Source of the DNA: Streptomyces sp. 11x1 | GTDB taxonomy: Bacteria > Actinomycetota > Actinomycetes > Streptomycetales > Streptomycetaceae | DNA length: 64,000 nucleotides | Assembly: GCF_032598905.1 (NCBI RefSeq) | Contig: NZ_CP122458.1 | Span: 8,705,001 to 8,769,000, forward strand | Direction of reading: 5' to 3' | In this document: piece by piece, positions 36,313 through 45,265 of the stretch | Numbering within the stretch: the stretch's first letter is position 1 | Layout: each line of letters opens with the position of its first letter | Made by a program: the position numbers and the translations under genes | The notes under the pieces: model-generated | The model's input: only the letters and a program-made list of their open reading frames with translations | Databases searched by the model: none | What the model was told of the DNA's origin: nothing

Positions 36313-36716
36313 TCCAGCAACGAGCCAATTTCGACTGGCTGCTGAAGGATCTGGCCGACGGCGTACCCGGTATCCAACAGATCGTCGTGCTCTCCGCCGA
36401 CGGTCTTCGGATCGCCCGCCACGGCGGTGACCCGGACGCCGCCGACCGGGTCGCCGCCGCCTGCGCGGGACTGCAGAGCCTGGCCGGCGCCGTGGCCGGT
36501 GAGATCCCCCAGAGCGACGGCTACATGCGGATGGTCATCATCGAGATCAACGGCGGCTACTTCTACATGATGGCCGCCGGAGCCAACGCCTACCTCGCCG
36601 TCCTCGCCAACGAGGTCGCCGAGCCCGGCCTGATGAGCAACCGCATGCGCGACCTCGTCGACCGGATCGGCTCCCACCTCACCAGTCCGCCGCGGCGGAA
36701 CGGGCAGACCGTATGA
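36309..36716 (+). CDS. rarB: Conservon roadblock/LC7 protein RarB/CvnB9
   Basis: The 135-residue protein is a roadblock/LC7 domain (FDWLLKDLADGVPGIQQIVVLSADGLRIARHGG, then GYMRMVIIEINGGYFYMMAAGANAYLAVLAN). Such proteins are likely to act with the conservon small GTPase, as GTPase-activating or scaffolding partners. GTG 36309 overlaps the rarA stop (GTGA), and its end overlaps rarC by four bases, so translation is coupled. Confidence 0.93.
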   Translation: MIQQRANFDWLLKDLADGVPGIQQIVVLSADGLRIARHGGDPDAADRVAAACAGLQSLAGAVAGEIPQSDGYMRMVIIEINGGYFYMMAAGANAYLAVLANEVAEPGLMSNRMRDLVDRIGSHLTSPPRRNGQTV

Positions 36717-37153
36717 CGCCTCCGCAACGCCGACGGCGCCCACCCAGGCACGAGCCCTCGCCTCCGCCTCCCCTGCCGTCCTCGTCCTCCGTGCACGCCG
36801 AGGGCGAGGAGCCCGCAGGCGAGTCGGGCGGTCGCCCGCCCGAGCGGCTCTACATCCTCACCGGGGCGGAGGGCGAGCGAGCCCCGATCGACCTCGTCAC
36901 GTTAATCGTGGCGCGCGCCGATCCGCCGCCGTCCGCCGCTCCGGAGCAGTCGGCGTTGCTCCGGATCTGCCAGGCCCCCCTGTCCGTGGCCGAGATCTCG
37001 GCCTATCTCAACCTGCCGATCAGCGTGGTGACCGTCCTGCTCACCGAGCTGCTGACGGCCGAACTGGTTCAGGCACGCGCACCGGTCGTCCGGCAGGCGC
37101 GGGCAGACCGTTCCCTCCTCGAAGCGGTGATGCATGGACTTCAAAAGCTCTGA
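36713..37153 (+). CDS. rarC: Conservon DUF742 protein RarC/CvnC9, with a TTA codon
   Basis: The 146-residue protein has a Pro/Arg-rich N-terminus and a DUF742 winged-helix-like domain (ERLYILTGAEGERAPIDLVTLIVARA, LSVAEISAYLNLPISVVTVLLTELL). Codon 64 is TTA (36902-36904), the only TTA codon I noticed in an intact gene here. In Streptomyces TTA needs the developmental tRNA BldA, so translation of rarC, and of the coupled rarD, may depend on bldA. The 3' end overlaps rarD by 20 bases. Confidence 0.93.
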   Translation: MTPPQRRRRPPRHEPSPPPPLPSSSSVHAEGEEPAGESGGRPPERLYILTGAEGERAPIDLVTLIVARADPPPSAAPEQSALLRICQAPLSVAEISAYLNLPISVVTVLLTELLTAELVQARAPVVRQARADRSLLEAVMHGLQKL

Positions 37154-37772
37154 CACCATCACGGGTCCACGGACCGAGGACCACCTGCCGCACACCGCAC
37201 AGGCCGCGGCGAAGATCGTGATCGTGGGCGGTTTCGGCGTCGGCAAGACGACCATGGTGGGGTCCGTCAGCGAGATCAGGCCGCTGACGACCGAGGAGAC
37301 CATGACCCAGGCCGGCATCGGGGTCGACGACAACTTCGGTTCCAAGTCCAAGACGGCCACCACCGTGGCCATGGACTTCGGCCGCATCAGCATCACGGAC
37401 GAGCTGGTGCTCTATCTGTTCGGCACCCCCGGACAGGAGCGCTTCTGGTTCCTGTGGAACGGCCTGTTCGAGGGCGCCCTCGGGGCGGTCGTCCTGGTCG
37501 ACACCCGTCGGCTGGAGGTGAGCTTCGACGTCATGGGCCGCCTGGAGGAGCGCGGTGTGCCCTTCGTCGTCGCCGTCAACGACTTCCCGGACGCGCCCTG
37601 CTACGCCATCGAGGAGCTGCGTCAGGCCCTCGACCTGGCCGAGGAGATCCCGATCATCCGCTGCGACGTACGCCGCCGGGCGTCCAGCCGGGACGTCCTG
37701 ATGACCCTCATGACCTTCCTGCACTCCCTGGCGATGTCGCGGGCGGCGGCACCGGGAGCGGCCACGGCCTGA
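37134..37772 (+). CDS. rarD: Conservon small GTPase RarD/CvnD9
   Basis: The 212-residue GTPase resembles eukaryotic Ras-like and MglA proteins. P-loop GGFGVGKT is at residues 32-39, the switch region ETMTQAGIGVDDN follows, G3 is FGTPGQERFW and G4 is VAVNDFPD. ATG 37134 lies within the end of rarC. It is the output of the conservon complex. Confidence 0.93.
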   Translation: MDFKSSDTITGPRTEDHLPHTAQAAAKIVIVGGFGVGKTTMVGSVSEIRPLTTEETMTQAGIGVDDNFGSKSKTATTVAMDFGRISITDELVLYLFGTPGQERFWFLWNGLFEGALGAVVLVDTRRLEVSFDVMGRLEERGVPFVVAVNDFPDAPCYAIEELRQALDLAEEIPIIRCDVRRRASSRDVLMTLMTFLHSLAMSRAAAPGAATA

Positions 37773-37835
37773 CCGGCGCGCGCCCGCGCGCCGGGCGCGC
37801 CGGGCGCCTCCCGCCCTCCCCGTAATTCCCTCACC

Positions 37836-37877
37836 TTCAGACACCGGATCCACCTCTTCGGACACCGGATCCACCTC
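37836..37877 (+). repeat. 21-bp tandem duplication upstream of rarE
   Basis: Two adjacent copies of TTCRGACACCGGATCCACCTC (shared core ACACCGGATCCACCTC) end 17 bases before the rarE start. One copy would restore a shorter leader. Confidence 0.85.
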
Positions 37878-37894
37878 AGTTCGGAGCGAGCACC

Positions 37895-39361
37895 GTGACG
37901 CCTGAATCAAAGTCCCTGACCGACACGGACGACCCCACACTCGGGCCGCCTTCCGGTTGCCCCGCCCACGGCACGGGCCCCGGCGGGCTCCGCCGCCTGT
38001 ACGGCCCCGAGGCGGAGGACCTGGGAGCCGTGTACGAGAAGCTCCGCGCGGAACACGGCTCGGTGGCCCCCGCCCTGCTCCACGACGACGTACCCATCTG
38101 GGTGGTGCTGGGGCACGGCGAGAACCTGCACATGGTGAGCACGCCGTCGCAGTACTCCCGGGACACCCGGCTGTGGAACAAGCTCCAGGACGGCACGTTC
38201 AAGCCCGACAACCCGCTGATGCCGCACATCGCGTGGCAGCCCATCTGCTGCCACGCCGAGGGTGACGAGCACCTGCGGCTGCGCGGCGCGGTCACCGGCG
38301 CCATGTCGACCATCAACTTCCGGGGCATCCGCCGCAGCATCAACCGCTACACCCAGCAGCTCGTCAACGAGTTCTGCGAGGAGGGCGAGGCGGACCTCGT
38401 CAGCCAGTTCGCCGAGCACCTGCCGATGGCGGTGATGTGCGAGATCCTCGGCATGCCCGAGGAGTACAACGAACGGCTGGTGCACGCGGCCCGCGACATG
38501 CTCAAGGGCACCGAGACGGCCATCGCCAGCAACGCCTACATCATGGAAGCCCTGATGGGGCTCACCGCCCGCCGCAGGGCCCACCCCCAGGAGGACTTCA
38601 CCAGTCACCTGATCAACCACCCGGCCAAGCTCAACGACGAGGAGGTCAGCCAGCACCTGCGCGTCGTGCTCATCGCCGCGTACGAGGCCACCACCAACCT
38701 CCTCGCCAACGTGCTCCGCGTGGTCCTCACCAACCCCGGGTTCCGCGCCCAGCTCAAGGGCGGCCAGATGACGGTGCCCGAGGCGGTCGAGCAGTCCCTG
38801 TGGGACGAGCCCCCGTTCAGCACCCAGCTCGCCTACTTCGCCAAGCAGGACACGGAGCTGGGCGGTCAGCGGATCCGCAAGGGCGACGGTCTGCTCTTCG
38901 GTATCGCACCGGGCAACGTCGACCCGCGGGTACGGCCCGATCTCACCGCCAACATGCAGGGCAACCGCTCCCACCTCGCCTTCGGCGGCGGCCCGCACGA
39001 GTGCCCGGGCCAGGACACGGGCCGAGCCATCGCCGACGTCGGTGTCGACGCCCTGCTGGCGCGTCTTCCGGACATCCAGCTCAACTGCGGGGAACACGAG
39101 CTGCGATGGCGGGCCTCGATCTCGACCCGGCATCTCGTCCGCCTTCCGGTGCGCTTCGAGCCGAAGGAGAAGGAGGTCGTGGAGCCGCGGCCCCTCGGCC
39201 GCCCGGTGCCGATCCAGCGCGAGGGCCACCAGGCCACCGTGTCGAGCCCGCCGCCCGGGTGCCCCGCCTCCGGGATCACGCAGGCGGCGCCGACGACGGC
39301 CGAACCCCCCGCCCGTCCCGGGCTCCTGCGCCGCGTGCTGCTGTGGCTGAGCGGCCGATAG
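37895..39361 (+). CDS. rarE: Conservon cytochrome P450 RarE/CvnE9 (CYP157-type, lacks ExxR)
   Basis: The 488-residue protein is a cytochrome P450 with the haem-binding loop FGGGPHEC (Cys370) and an I-helix IAAYEATTN. In the K-helix, where other P450s have the conserved ExxR, it has EQSLW (residues 299-303), the hallmark of the CYP157 family associated with conservons. The catalytic activity and substrate are not known; a regulatory or haem-binding role is possible. A C-terminal Pro-rich tail with LLRRVLLWLSGR follows. The gene begins 122 bases after rarD, probably within the same operon. Confidence 0.93.
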   Translation: MTPESKSLTDTDDPTLGPPSGCPAHGTGPGGLRRLYGPEAEDLGAVYEKLRAEHGSVAPALLHDDVPIWVVLGHGENLHMVSTPSQYSRDTRLWNKLQDGTFKPDNPLMPHIAWQPICCHAEGDEHLRLRGAVTGAMSTINFRGIRRSINRYTQQLVNEFCEEGEADLVSQFAEHLPMAVMCEILGMPEEYNERLVHAARDMLKGTETAIASNAYIMEALMGLTARRRAHPQEDFTSHLINHPAKLNDEEVSQHLRVVLIAAYEATTNLLANVLRVVLTNPGFRAQLKGGQMTVPEAVEQSLWDEPPFSTQLAYFAKQDTELGGQRIRKGDGLLFGIAPGNVDPRVRPDLTANMQGNRSHLAFGGGPHECPGQDTGRAIADVGVDALLARLPDIQLNCGEHELRWRASISTRHLVRLPVRFEPKEKEVVEPRPLGRPVPIQREGHQATVSSPPPGCPASGITQAAPTTAEPPARPGLLRRVLLWLSGR

Positions 39362-39369
39362 CCACACTC

Positions 39370-40335
39370 TCAGGCCCGGGCGTCGTACGGTGTGCCCGCC
39401 CATTCCTCGTACGACGCCCATGCCTGAAGCACCCGCCCGCTCACGAACCGGTGCTCGCGCCCCGTGACCGGATCGGTGAACTCCAGCACCCGCGCCAGCA
39501 GTTGCAGCGGGCGACTGAAGTCGTCGGCCGGCACGGGGTCCCGCACGTCCGGGTACAGCGGGTCACCGAGGATCGGCACGCCCACTGCGGCCATGTGCAC
39601 CCGCAGTTGATGCGTCTGTCCGGTGCGGGGCGTGAGCCGATAGAGGGCCAGGCCGTCGTCCCGGTGCCGCAGCAACTCCACCCCGCTGACGGCGTTGGGT
39701 TCGCCCTCGACCTCTCGGGCCGCCATGACCCCGCGCTCCTTCACGATTCGGCTGCGCACGGTGCGGGGAAGGGGGAGCTCCGGGTCGTACGGGGCGACGG
39801 CCTCGTACTCCTTGGCCACGAGGCGGTCGCGGAACAGCGACTGGTAGGCGCCGCGCTCCTCGGGGCGCACGGTGAACAGCACCAGCCCGGCGGTGAGCCG
39901 GTCCAGCCGGTGGGCGGCGCTCAGCGCGGGCAGCCTCAGCTCGCGGCGGAGCCGGGCGAGTGCGGTCTCGGTGACATGGCTGCCGCGAGGTGTCGTGGCC
40001 AGGAAGTGCGGCTTGTCGACCACGACGACGTGCTCGTCGCGGTACACGACGTCCAGCGCGAACGGCACCGGCACCTCGCAGGGCAGGTCCCGGTGGAACC
40101 ACACGTACATGCCCGGCACATACGCCGTGTCACGCGGCACGGGCCGCCCGTCGGCGTCCACGATCAGTCCCGCGTCCAGCATGCCGTCGATCACGCCAGG
40201 CCCGGCCGCGAGCCGCTCCACCAGGTGATCGCGCACGGTTGCCCACGCCGTCCCCTGCGGCAGCCTGACCCGCACCGGATCGACGCCGTCGTGCTGCGGC
40301 AGCGGGGAAGGGGGGACCGGACGTCTGCGTCTCAT
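39370..40335 (-). CDS. RluA-family pseudouridine synthase
   Basis: This 321-residue enzyme isomerises uridine in rRNA or tRNA. HRLDRLTAGLVLF carries the catalytic Asp, and DKPHFLATTPRG, TPRTGQTHQLRVHMAAVGVPILGDPLY are RluA-family motifs. ATG 40335 (MRRRRPVPPSPL) was chosen as the first start that gives a family-like length; an ORF extension to 40494 lacks any conserved residues. It converges with rarE with only eight bases between the stops. Confidence 0.9.
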   Translation of the reverse strand: MRRRRPVPPSPLPQHDGVDPVRVRLPQGTAWATVRDHLVERLAAGPGVIDGMLDAGLIVDADGRPVPRDTAYVPGMYVWFHRDLPCEVPVPFALDVVYRDEHVVVVDKPHFLATTPRGSHVTETALARLRRELRLPALSAAHRLDRLTAGLVLFTVRPEERGAYQSLFRDRLVAKEYEAVAPYDPELPLPRTVRSRIVKERGVMAAREVEGEPNAVSGVELLRHRDDGLALYRLTPRTGQTHQLRVHMAAVGVPILGDPLYPDVRDPVPADDFSRPLQLLARVLEFTDPVTGREHRFVSGRVLQAWASYEEWAGTPYDARA

Positions 40336-40414
40336 CACGGTCAAGCGTACGAGGGGACCGGACGCGCCGGTGCGGTCCGGTCCCCCCTTCCGGGCGGGCC
40401 TTCGGCCGATGGCG

Positions 40415-41431
40415 TCAGGCGGCGCACCGGTAGCGATCGGTGTCCTCGTGCCAGTGGTAGGAGCCCGCGGCCCAGCCCTGGATGGCCCGGGCATGGCGGA
40501 GGACGGCGCGTTGGGTGTGCTGGTTCGTACGCAGGTCGTGCAGGGCCTGCGGAAGGTCCGACCTGACCGTCTCCTCCAGAGTCCTGACCCGCCCCGTCAG
40601 GATGCGGTTGACGAGGGAGACCGCCTCGTGGAGGGGGACGCCGTGCAGTTCCTGGATGACGCGCACGATGTTGTTCCTGGCGACACCTTCGCGCACCTCC
40701 TTGGGGTAGGACACGATGTCGTTGTGCAGGTCGACGGTGTCGCGGAACGCGTTGATCAGTACGGAGAAGGGGCGGGTCGCGCGGATGTCCTCGGTGATCT
40801 CCCAGCCGAGCGAGTGCTCCATCAGCAGGGCGCTGCACCCGGCCGCGCCGTAGTCACGGCGCATCTCCGTCTGCTCGATGAGGTCGGGGAACCGAGGGCG
40901 GGTGAGGTTCTCCGTCTCCCACAGCGAGGCTTCCAGGAACTGTCGGACCGACCTGGTGTACAGGAACTGCCACGAGAGGGATACCGCGGGGGCGGTGCGC
41001 TGCCACAGATCGGCCAGCGCGCGTTCCAGCGGCTCCTTCGGAGCCGGGCCCGAGGCCGGGAAGGCTGCCGTCACCGGCAGGAAGGTCATCAGGCGCTCGA
41101 TGTGGTCGAGGATCTGCTCCCGCTTGCCGAGAGCCTCGCACCAGGGCAGGAAGATGTCGTCGAGGCACCAGATCACACTGTGCCAGCAGGACAGCAGTTC
41201 CAGCTCACGGGCCGACGCGTGCGGATAGGTCAGTGCGGTGAAACGGGTGAAGTCCGCCCGGTCGAAGACCTCGGCACTCCACCCGCCGTGGTGCGAATCG
41301 GTGTGCTGCGGTTCGAGTAATCCCATGGAGTGCGCCCACGCGCGAACGCGTGGACGGGTCTCTTCCAAGTGGGGGTTCACCCTGGCCGGGAACGGCATGT
41401 AGAACGAGGGTATCTGGAAGGTGTCCGCCAC
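40415..41431 (-). CDS. Class I terpene synthase
   Basis: The 338-residue protein resembles Streptomyces sesquiterpene cyclases that ionise prenyl diphosphates with Mg2+. It starts ADTFQIPSFYMPFPARVNPHLEETRPRVRAWAHSMGLL, like the germacradienol/geosmin group. The aspartate motif is DDIFLP (91-96), lacking the acidic fifth or sixth residue of DDxxD/E, while the NSE triad NDIVSYPKE (Asn237, Ser241, Glu245) and the terminal RY (DTDRYRC) are present. GTG 41431 has AGGAGG upstream; the longer ORF to 41512 has no conserved sequence. The product cannot be predicted. Confidence 0.9.
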   Translation of the reverse strand: MADTFQIPSFYMPFPARVNPHLEETRPRVRAWAHSMGLLEPQHTDSHHGGWSAEVFDRADFTRFTALTYPHASARELELLSCWHSVIWCLDDIFLPWCEALGKREQILDHIERLMTFLPVTAAFPASGPAPKEPLERALADLWQRTAPAVSLSWQFLYTRSVRQFLEASLWETENLTRPRFPDLIEQTEMRRDYGAAGCSALLMEHSLGWEITEDIRATRPFSVLINAFRDTVDLHNDIVSYPKEVREGVARNNIVRVIQELHGVPLHEAVSLVNRILTGRVRTLEETVRSDLPQALHDLRTNQHTQRAVLRHARAIQGWAAGSYHWHEDTDRYRCAA

Positions 41432-42167
41432 GGCTGCCTCCTGTCTGTGACGACGTGCCTCTGCACCGCCCTCTGTCCTGGTCGACGGCGTACATGCCGC
41501 CACCAGGTCCATGAATGACGCGCTGTGCTCCCTACGCTGCGACGGCGGCGCCGCCGACCCGCGTACGAACCGGGCTTGCTGGTCGTGCCGGCGGAACAGG
41601 TCGAACGTGGCCTGGCTGCCTGCGTGCCGGGCGCTGTCTCGGCCGTGACCTTCGAGGTGACATACGGACGGTGCAGAAGATCCGTGATCACCATCGCCGC
41701 GACCGAGCCGTCGGTGACCAGGCCGTGAATCGCCCCGCCTTCCTCTGGACGCTCTCCGGGGAATTGACCTTCCAAACCACCATCCGCTCCACGTTGTCCC
41801 GCGTCAACCTCGGCGGACCGTCCAGAGACGTGAGCGAGGAAGCCCTATGATGATTTGTCAATCGTTTGGCTTGAATTCAGGGCGGGAGATGTGAAGACAG
41901 GCCACTCTCCCGCGAAAGGTGTATGACACACCGTCGGACGCTCTCTCATTCCGGCCCCCTGGTGCGGCGGCAACCCGCCCTGACAGGCCACCACTTCGCA
42001 CCATGCGATGACTTCAGGGCGACCGAAAGGGCGTACGACCCCGGCGCATGGAGCGGCGCACGGCCTCGCCCTGCCCTGCGCGCCGTCTGTGCCGGGCCTG
42101 TGTGCCGGGCGGGCGGACGGTGCGGTGCCGAGGCGGGACGGGGTGAAGGTGCGCAGCGGGACGAGCG
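41432..42167. other. 736-bp region without a supported gene
   Basis: Short overlapping ORFs exist, but none shows a recognisable domain or consistent codon bias. Around 41845-41890 the sequence is A/T-richer, a possible promoter for something unseen or an old insertion scar. It separates two minus-strand genes. Confidence 0.5.
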
Positions 42168-43685
42168 TCAACTGGAGCGCGTGCGGTGCTTGTGGAGGAG
42201 GTGGTATGCGGTGCCCGCGGCCATCGTGGCCAGGAGGAACAGGACCGTGAACCACTGGAACCACCAGTGGCCGCCGGCCGGGTCGTAGACCTCCGCTCGG
42301 GGCCAGGCCAGATTGACGGTCATGAAGAGGCCGTAGAGGAGGGCGAGGGCGTTGACGGGGACGCCCCAGCGGCCCAGGGAGAAGAGGGGCTTGCCGGTCT
42401 CGTCGGTGCCGACGGTGGGGAACGTGCCCTTCAGCCGACGGATCAGGAGCGGGCCGGTGACCATCGTGTACGCCAGGTACAGCATCACGATGCAGGTCGT
42501 GCCGATGGCCAGGAACGCCTCCGGCGAGGCGAAGTTGAGGAGGAGCAGGGCGGCGGCGAGGACACCGACGACCACGGCGGGGGCGGTGGGCATGCCGGTG
42601 CGCGGGTTGACCTCGGCGAGCCGTGCGGCGAAGGGGAGCCGGCCGTCGCGGGCCATCGAGAAGAGCATGCGGCAGGCCGACGTCTGGATCGCGAGCGTGG
42701 CCACGATGATCGCCACCACCACGTCGGCGAGCAGGAGGCGGCCCACACCGTCACCGAGGCTGCTGGTCAGCACATAGCTCAGACCGTCCACGCCGAGCCT
42801 GCCGTCGGTCAGGCTCGGCGCGGCGAGCAGACCGCCGAGCACCAGCAGACCGCCGAGCAGACCGGCCGCGCCGAGCGCCGTGAGGATCGTGCGGGGCGCG
42901 GTGCGGCGGGGGTTGTGCGTCTCCTCGCTCATCTCGCCCGCGCTGTCGAAGCCGATCATCACATACGCCGCCATGAACGAGCCCACCAGCAGGGCCCCCA
43001 GCAGATCGGTGCTGCCCTCGGCCATGTGGAACGTGATGCCGGGGGTGCGCTCGGAGTGGGTGAGCAGCAGGACGATGATCAGGATCGCGCCGATGATCTC
43101 GGCGGTCACGCCCACCCGGTTGACCACGGACAGCACCCGGTTGTCGAGGACGTTCACTGTCGTCGTGAGGACCAGCAGGAACACGCCCAGGACGGCCGCG
43201 TTCGCCGCGCCCGTCGACGACGTGGGTGTCGGGTCGCCGCCCACGAGCTGGAAGCCCGACCAGATCGCCGGCAGCACCATCTGGAGCGCGAGCGCGGCCG
43301 CCGCGACCACCACGATCTGTCCGATCACCATGATCCAGCCGGCGAACCAGCCGAAGGTCCGGTTGGACAGGCGCGAGGACCACTGGTAGATCGAGCCCGA
43401 TATCGGGTAGCGCGCCGCGAGTTCCGCGAAGCAGGCGGCCACCAGCAACTGGCCGACGAGGACCGCCGGCCAGGTCCAGAAGAACACCGGGCCGCCGAAC
43501 GCGTATCCGAAGGCGAAGAACTGGAAGACGGTCGTGAGGACCGAGATGAAGGAGAAACCGGCGGCGAACGAGGCGTATCTGCTCAGGCTGCGGTGCAGTT
43601 CCTGGCGGTAGCCGAACTCGGTCAGGGAGCGGTCGTCGGGGGAGTGGGGCGACTCCGGACGGAGTTCGGGGGCGGTGCTCGTCAT
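42168..43685 (-). CDS. APC-family permease (candidate urea/guanidine or amino-acid transporter)
   Basis: This 505-residue integral membrane protein has about 12 TM segments and the APC signature in SLSRYASFAAGFSFISVLTTVFQFFAFGYAFGGPVFFWTWP and AELAARYPISGSIYQWSSRLS. The central helix GSFMAAYVMIGFDSAGEMSEETHNPRR is the conserved APC motif with the substrate-binding face. The palindrome at 43765-43786, shared with the urea operon, ties its regulation to urea (or guanidine) use and suggests it imports the substrate. ATG 43685 is the first start consistent with the family. Confidence 0.9.
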   Translation of the reverse strand: MTSTAPELRPESPHSPDDRSLTEFGYRQELHRSLSRYASFAAGFSFISVLTTVFQFFAFGYAFGGPVFFWTWPAVLVGQLLVAACFAELAARYPISGSIYQWSSRLSNRTFGWFAGWIMVIGQIVVVAAAALALQMVLPAIWSGFQLVGGDPTPTSSTGAANAAVLGVFLLVLTTTVNVLDNRVLSVVNRVGVTAEIIGAILIIVLLLTHSERTPGITFHMAEGSTDLLGALLVGSFMAAYVMIGFDSAGEMSEETHNPRRTAPRTILTALGAAGLLGGLLVLGGLLAAPSLTDGRLGVDGLSYVLTSSLGDGVGRLLLADVVVAIIVATLAIQTSACRMLFSMARDGRLPFAARLAEVNPRTGMPTAPAVVVGVLAAALLLLNFASPEAFLAIGTTCIVMLYLAYTMVTGPLLIRRLKGTFPTVGTDETGKPLFSLGRWGVPVNALALLYGLFMTVNLAWPRAEVYDPAGGHWWFQWFTVLFLLATMAAGTAYHLLHKHRTRSS

Positions 43686-43764
43686 GGCGGCAACCTGCTT
43701 TCGCAACAAGCGGCGCGAGCCTTCGCGCCCGGGGGACGCGAGCTCTGGCGCACGAGAGGCGCGC

Positions 43765-43786
43765 ATTCCTGTCGGGCGACAGAAAT
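43765..43786. promoter_or_regulatory. Second copy of the urea-operon palindrome
   Basis: ATTCCTGTCG and CGACAGAAAT are inverted arms around GG, with one mismatch to a perfect palindrome. Together with the flank TAGG they match the site at 33540-33561. The site lies 79 bases upstream of the permease start. Confidence 0.75.
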
Positions 43787-44011
43787 TAGGGGAGGCCTGT
43801 GTCGCGCGCGTCACGCGACCGTGTCCGGTGCGAGCCCAAATCCTCACGACCATGGCGGGGGTGGGGGCCCGGGACAAGGCGCGACGGAGAGGTGTGGTCG
43901 TGGAGCACGTCGGGGTGGGTGGGTGTGGTGGGGTCGGTGGAGTGTCGCTTCTATGCTGAGCGGCTGCGGGCAGCCGGCCCCGCCCCGACGACCGCGGTGA
44001 GGAGCCTCCGG

Positions 44012-44860
44012 ATGAACGACGCGTCGCCGCCCTCCCACCTGCTCCACCCGGGCGCTCCCGAGTCGCCCGTGCTGCTCCACGTGCCGCACGGTTCGCGCGT
44101 GATCCCGGCCGCCGTACGGAGCGGGATCGTGCTCGACGACGCCGCTCTGGCCCGGGAGTTGGACCACATCACCGACGCGTACACGGACCGCATCGCCGAG
44201 TCGGCCGCCGGGCGGTCGGCCCTGCGCCCGTGGCGGTTCGTGAACCAGTTGTCCCGGCTCGTGGTCGACCCCGAGCGGTTCCCGGACGAGCGGGAGGAGA
44301 TGCTGGCCGTGGGCATGGGCGCCGTGTACACACGGACCACGCACGGCGAGGTGCTGCGTCCGGCCGGCCACGACGGTCTGCCCCTCGACGGGAGTGGGAG
44401 GTCGCTCGTCGACGGCTACTTCCGTCCGTACGCCGACGCCATGACCGAAGCCGTCACCGACCGGCTGGAAGCCGTGGGGCGGGCGGTGGTCGTCGACGTC
44501 CACTCGTACCCGAGCGAGCGCCTGCCCTACGAGCTGCACGGCGACGGTCCCCGGCCGCCCGTCTGCCTGGGCACCGACCCCTTCCATACGCCGGCCGGCC
44601 TGCTCGACGCCGCCGAGGAGGCGTTCAGCGGGTTCGGTGGGACGGGTGTCGACAGCCCGTTCGGGGGCGCGTACGTCCCGTTGCGGTACTACGGGCGGGA
44701 CCCGAGGGTGAGCGCCCTGATGATCGAGATCCGCCGGGACGTCTACATGGCCGAGCCGGGCGGGGCGCCGGGCCCGGGGGTGGTGACGCTCGCGGAGGCG
44801 CTGGCGCGGCTGGTGGACCTTCTCCCCGGCCTTCTCCCTGACCGACTCACGGACGTCTGA
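44012..44860 (+). CDS. N-formylglutamate amidohydrolase-like protein
   Basis: The 282-residue protein matches the N-formylglutamate amidohydrolase family (zinc-dependent hydrolases). VLLHVPHGSRVIPA carries the first His, RFVNQLSRLVVDPERFPDE and VVVDVHSYPSERLPYE follow, and SALMIEIRRDVYM is the conserved C-terminal motif. It may remove formyl groups from N-formylglutamate in histidine breakdown, but no hut genes are nearby. ATG 44012 follows GTGAGGAGC. Confidence 0.85.
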   Translation: MNDASPPSHLLHPGAPESPVLLHVPHGSRVIPAAVRSGIVLDDAALARELDHITDAYTDRIAESAAGRSALRPWRFVNQLSRLVVDPERFPDEREEMLAVGMGAVYTRTTHGEVLRPAGHDGLPLDGSGRSLVDGYFRPYADAMTEAVTDRLEAVGRAVVVDVHSYPSERLPYELHGDGPRPPVCLGTDPFHTPAGLLDAAEEAFSGFGGTGVDSPFGGAYVPLRYYGRDPRVSALMIEIRRDVYMAEPGGAPGPGVVTLAEALARLVDLLPGLLPDRLTDV

Positions 44861-44865
44861 AACGT

Positions 44866-45265
44866 CCGCAGCCCCTTCGCGTCGAACGCCTCGATCGCCA
44901 CCGAGGTCGTCCCGGCCGTTTTCAGGGCCACGGCGTCCGCGAGGCCGACGGGGGAGCCGTTGGTGAGGACGACGATGCAGAGCTGTTCGCCAGGGAGCAT
45001 CGTGACGTCGGTGTGGGCGCCGAGGGTGAACGCGCCGGTGTGGCCGAGCCGGAGGCGGCCGAGGTCGTCGTCAGGAGACGTTCCGGCCGAGGCCGTGGAA
45101 GCCGGCGCGGGCGGTGGCCGGCAGGCGGTCCGGGGGAGGTGGATGCGTTCGAGGGGGTTGGTGGCGATGACCCGGTCGCCGTCCGGTTCGCCGTTCGCGA
45201 GCTGGAGCCGCAACCGGCGTGCGAGGTCGCGGGCCGAGGAACTGAACCGCCCGCCGGGGCCTGGG
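44866..45265 (-). pseudogene. Serine beta-lactamase-family hydrolase, C-terminal remnant
   Basis: The minus strand reads SSSARDLARRLRLQLANGEPDGDRVI, then after a frameshift (RAGFHGLGRNVS is in another frame) GRLRLGHTGAFTLGAHTDVTMLPGEQLCIVVLTNGSPVGLADAVA. This is the last third of a class C beta-lactamase/esterase-type protein, including the HTGAF motif (normally HSGAF). The SxxK and YxN motifs are missing, so it cannot be active. Confidence 0.7.

Noticed and set aside
41515..41850. Small ORF between the terpene synthase and the permease
   Set aside because: There is no ribosome-binding site, no domain and no consistent third-position bias; left as unassigned sequence.
42186..44000. A 604-codon open frame on the plus strand opposite the APC permease gene
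   Set aside because: The translation is rich in Arg, Glu, Gln and His without any domain; the minus strand encodes a clear 12-TM permease.
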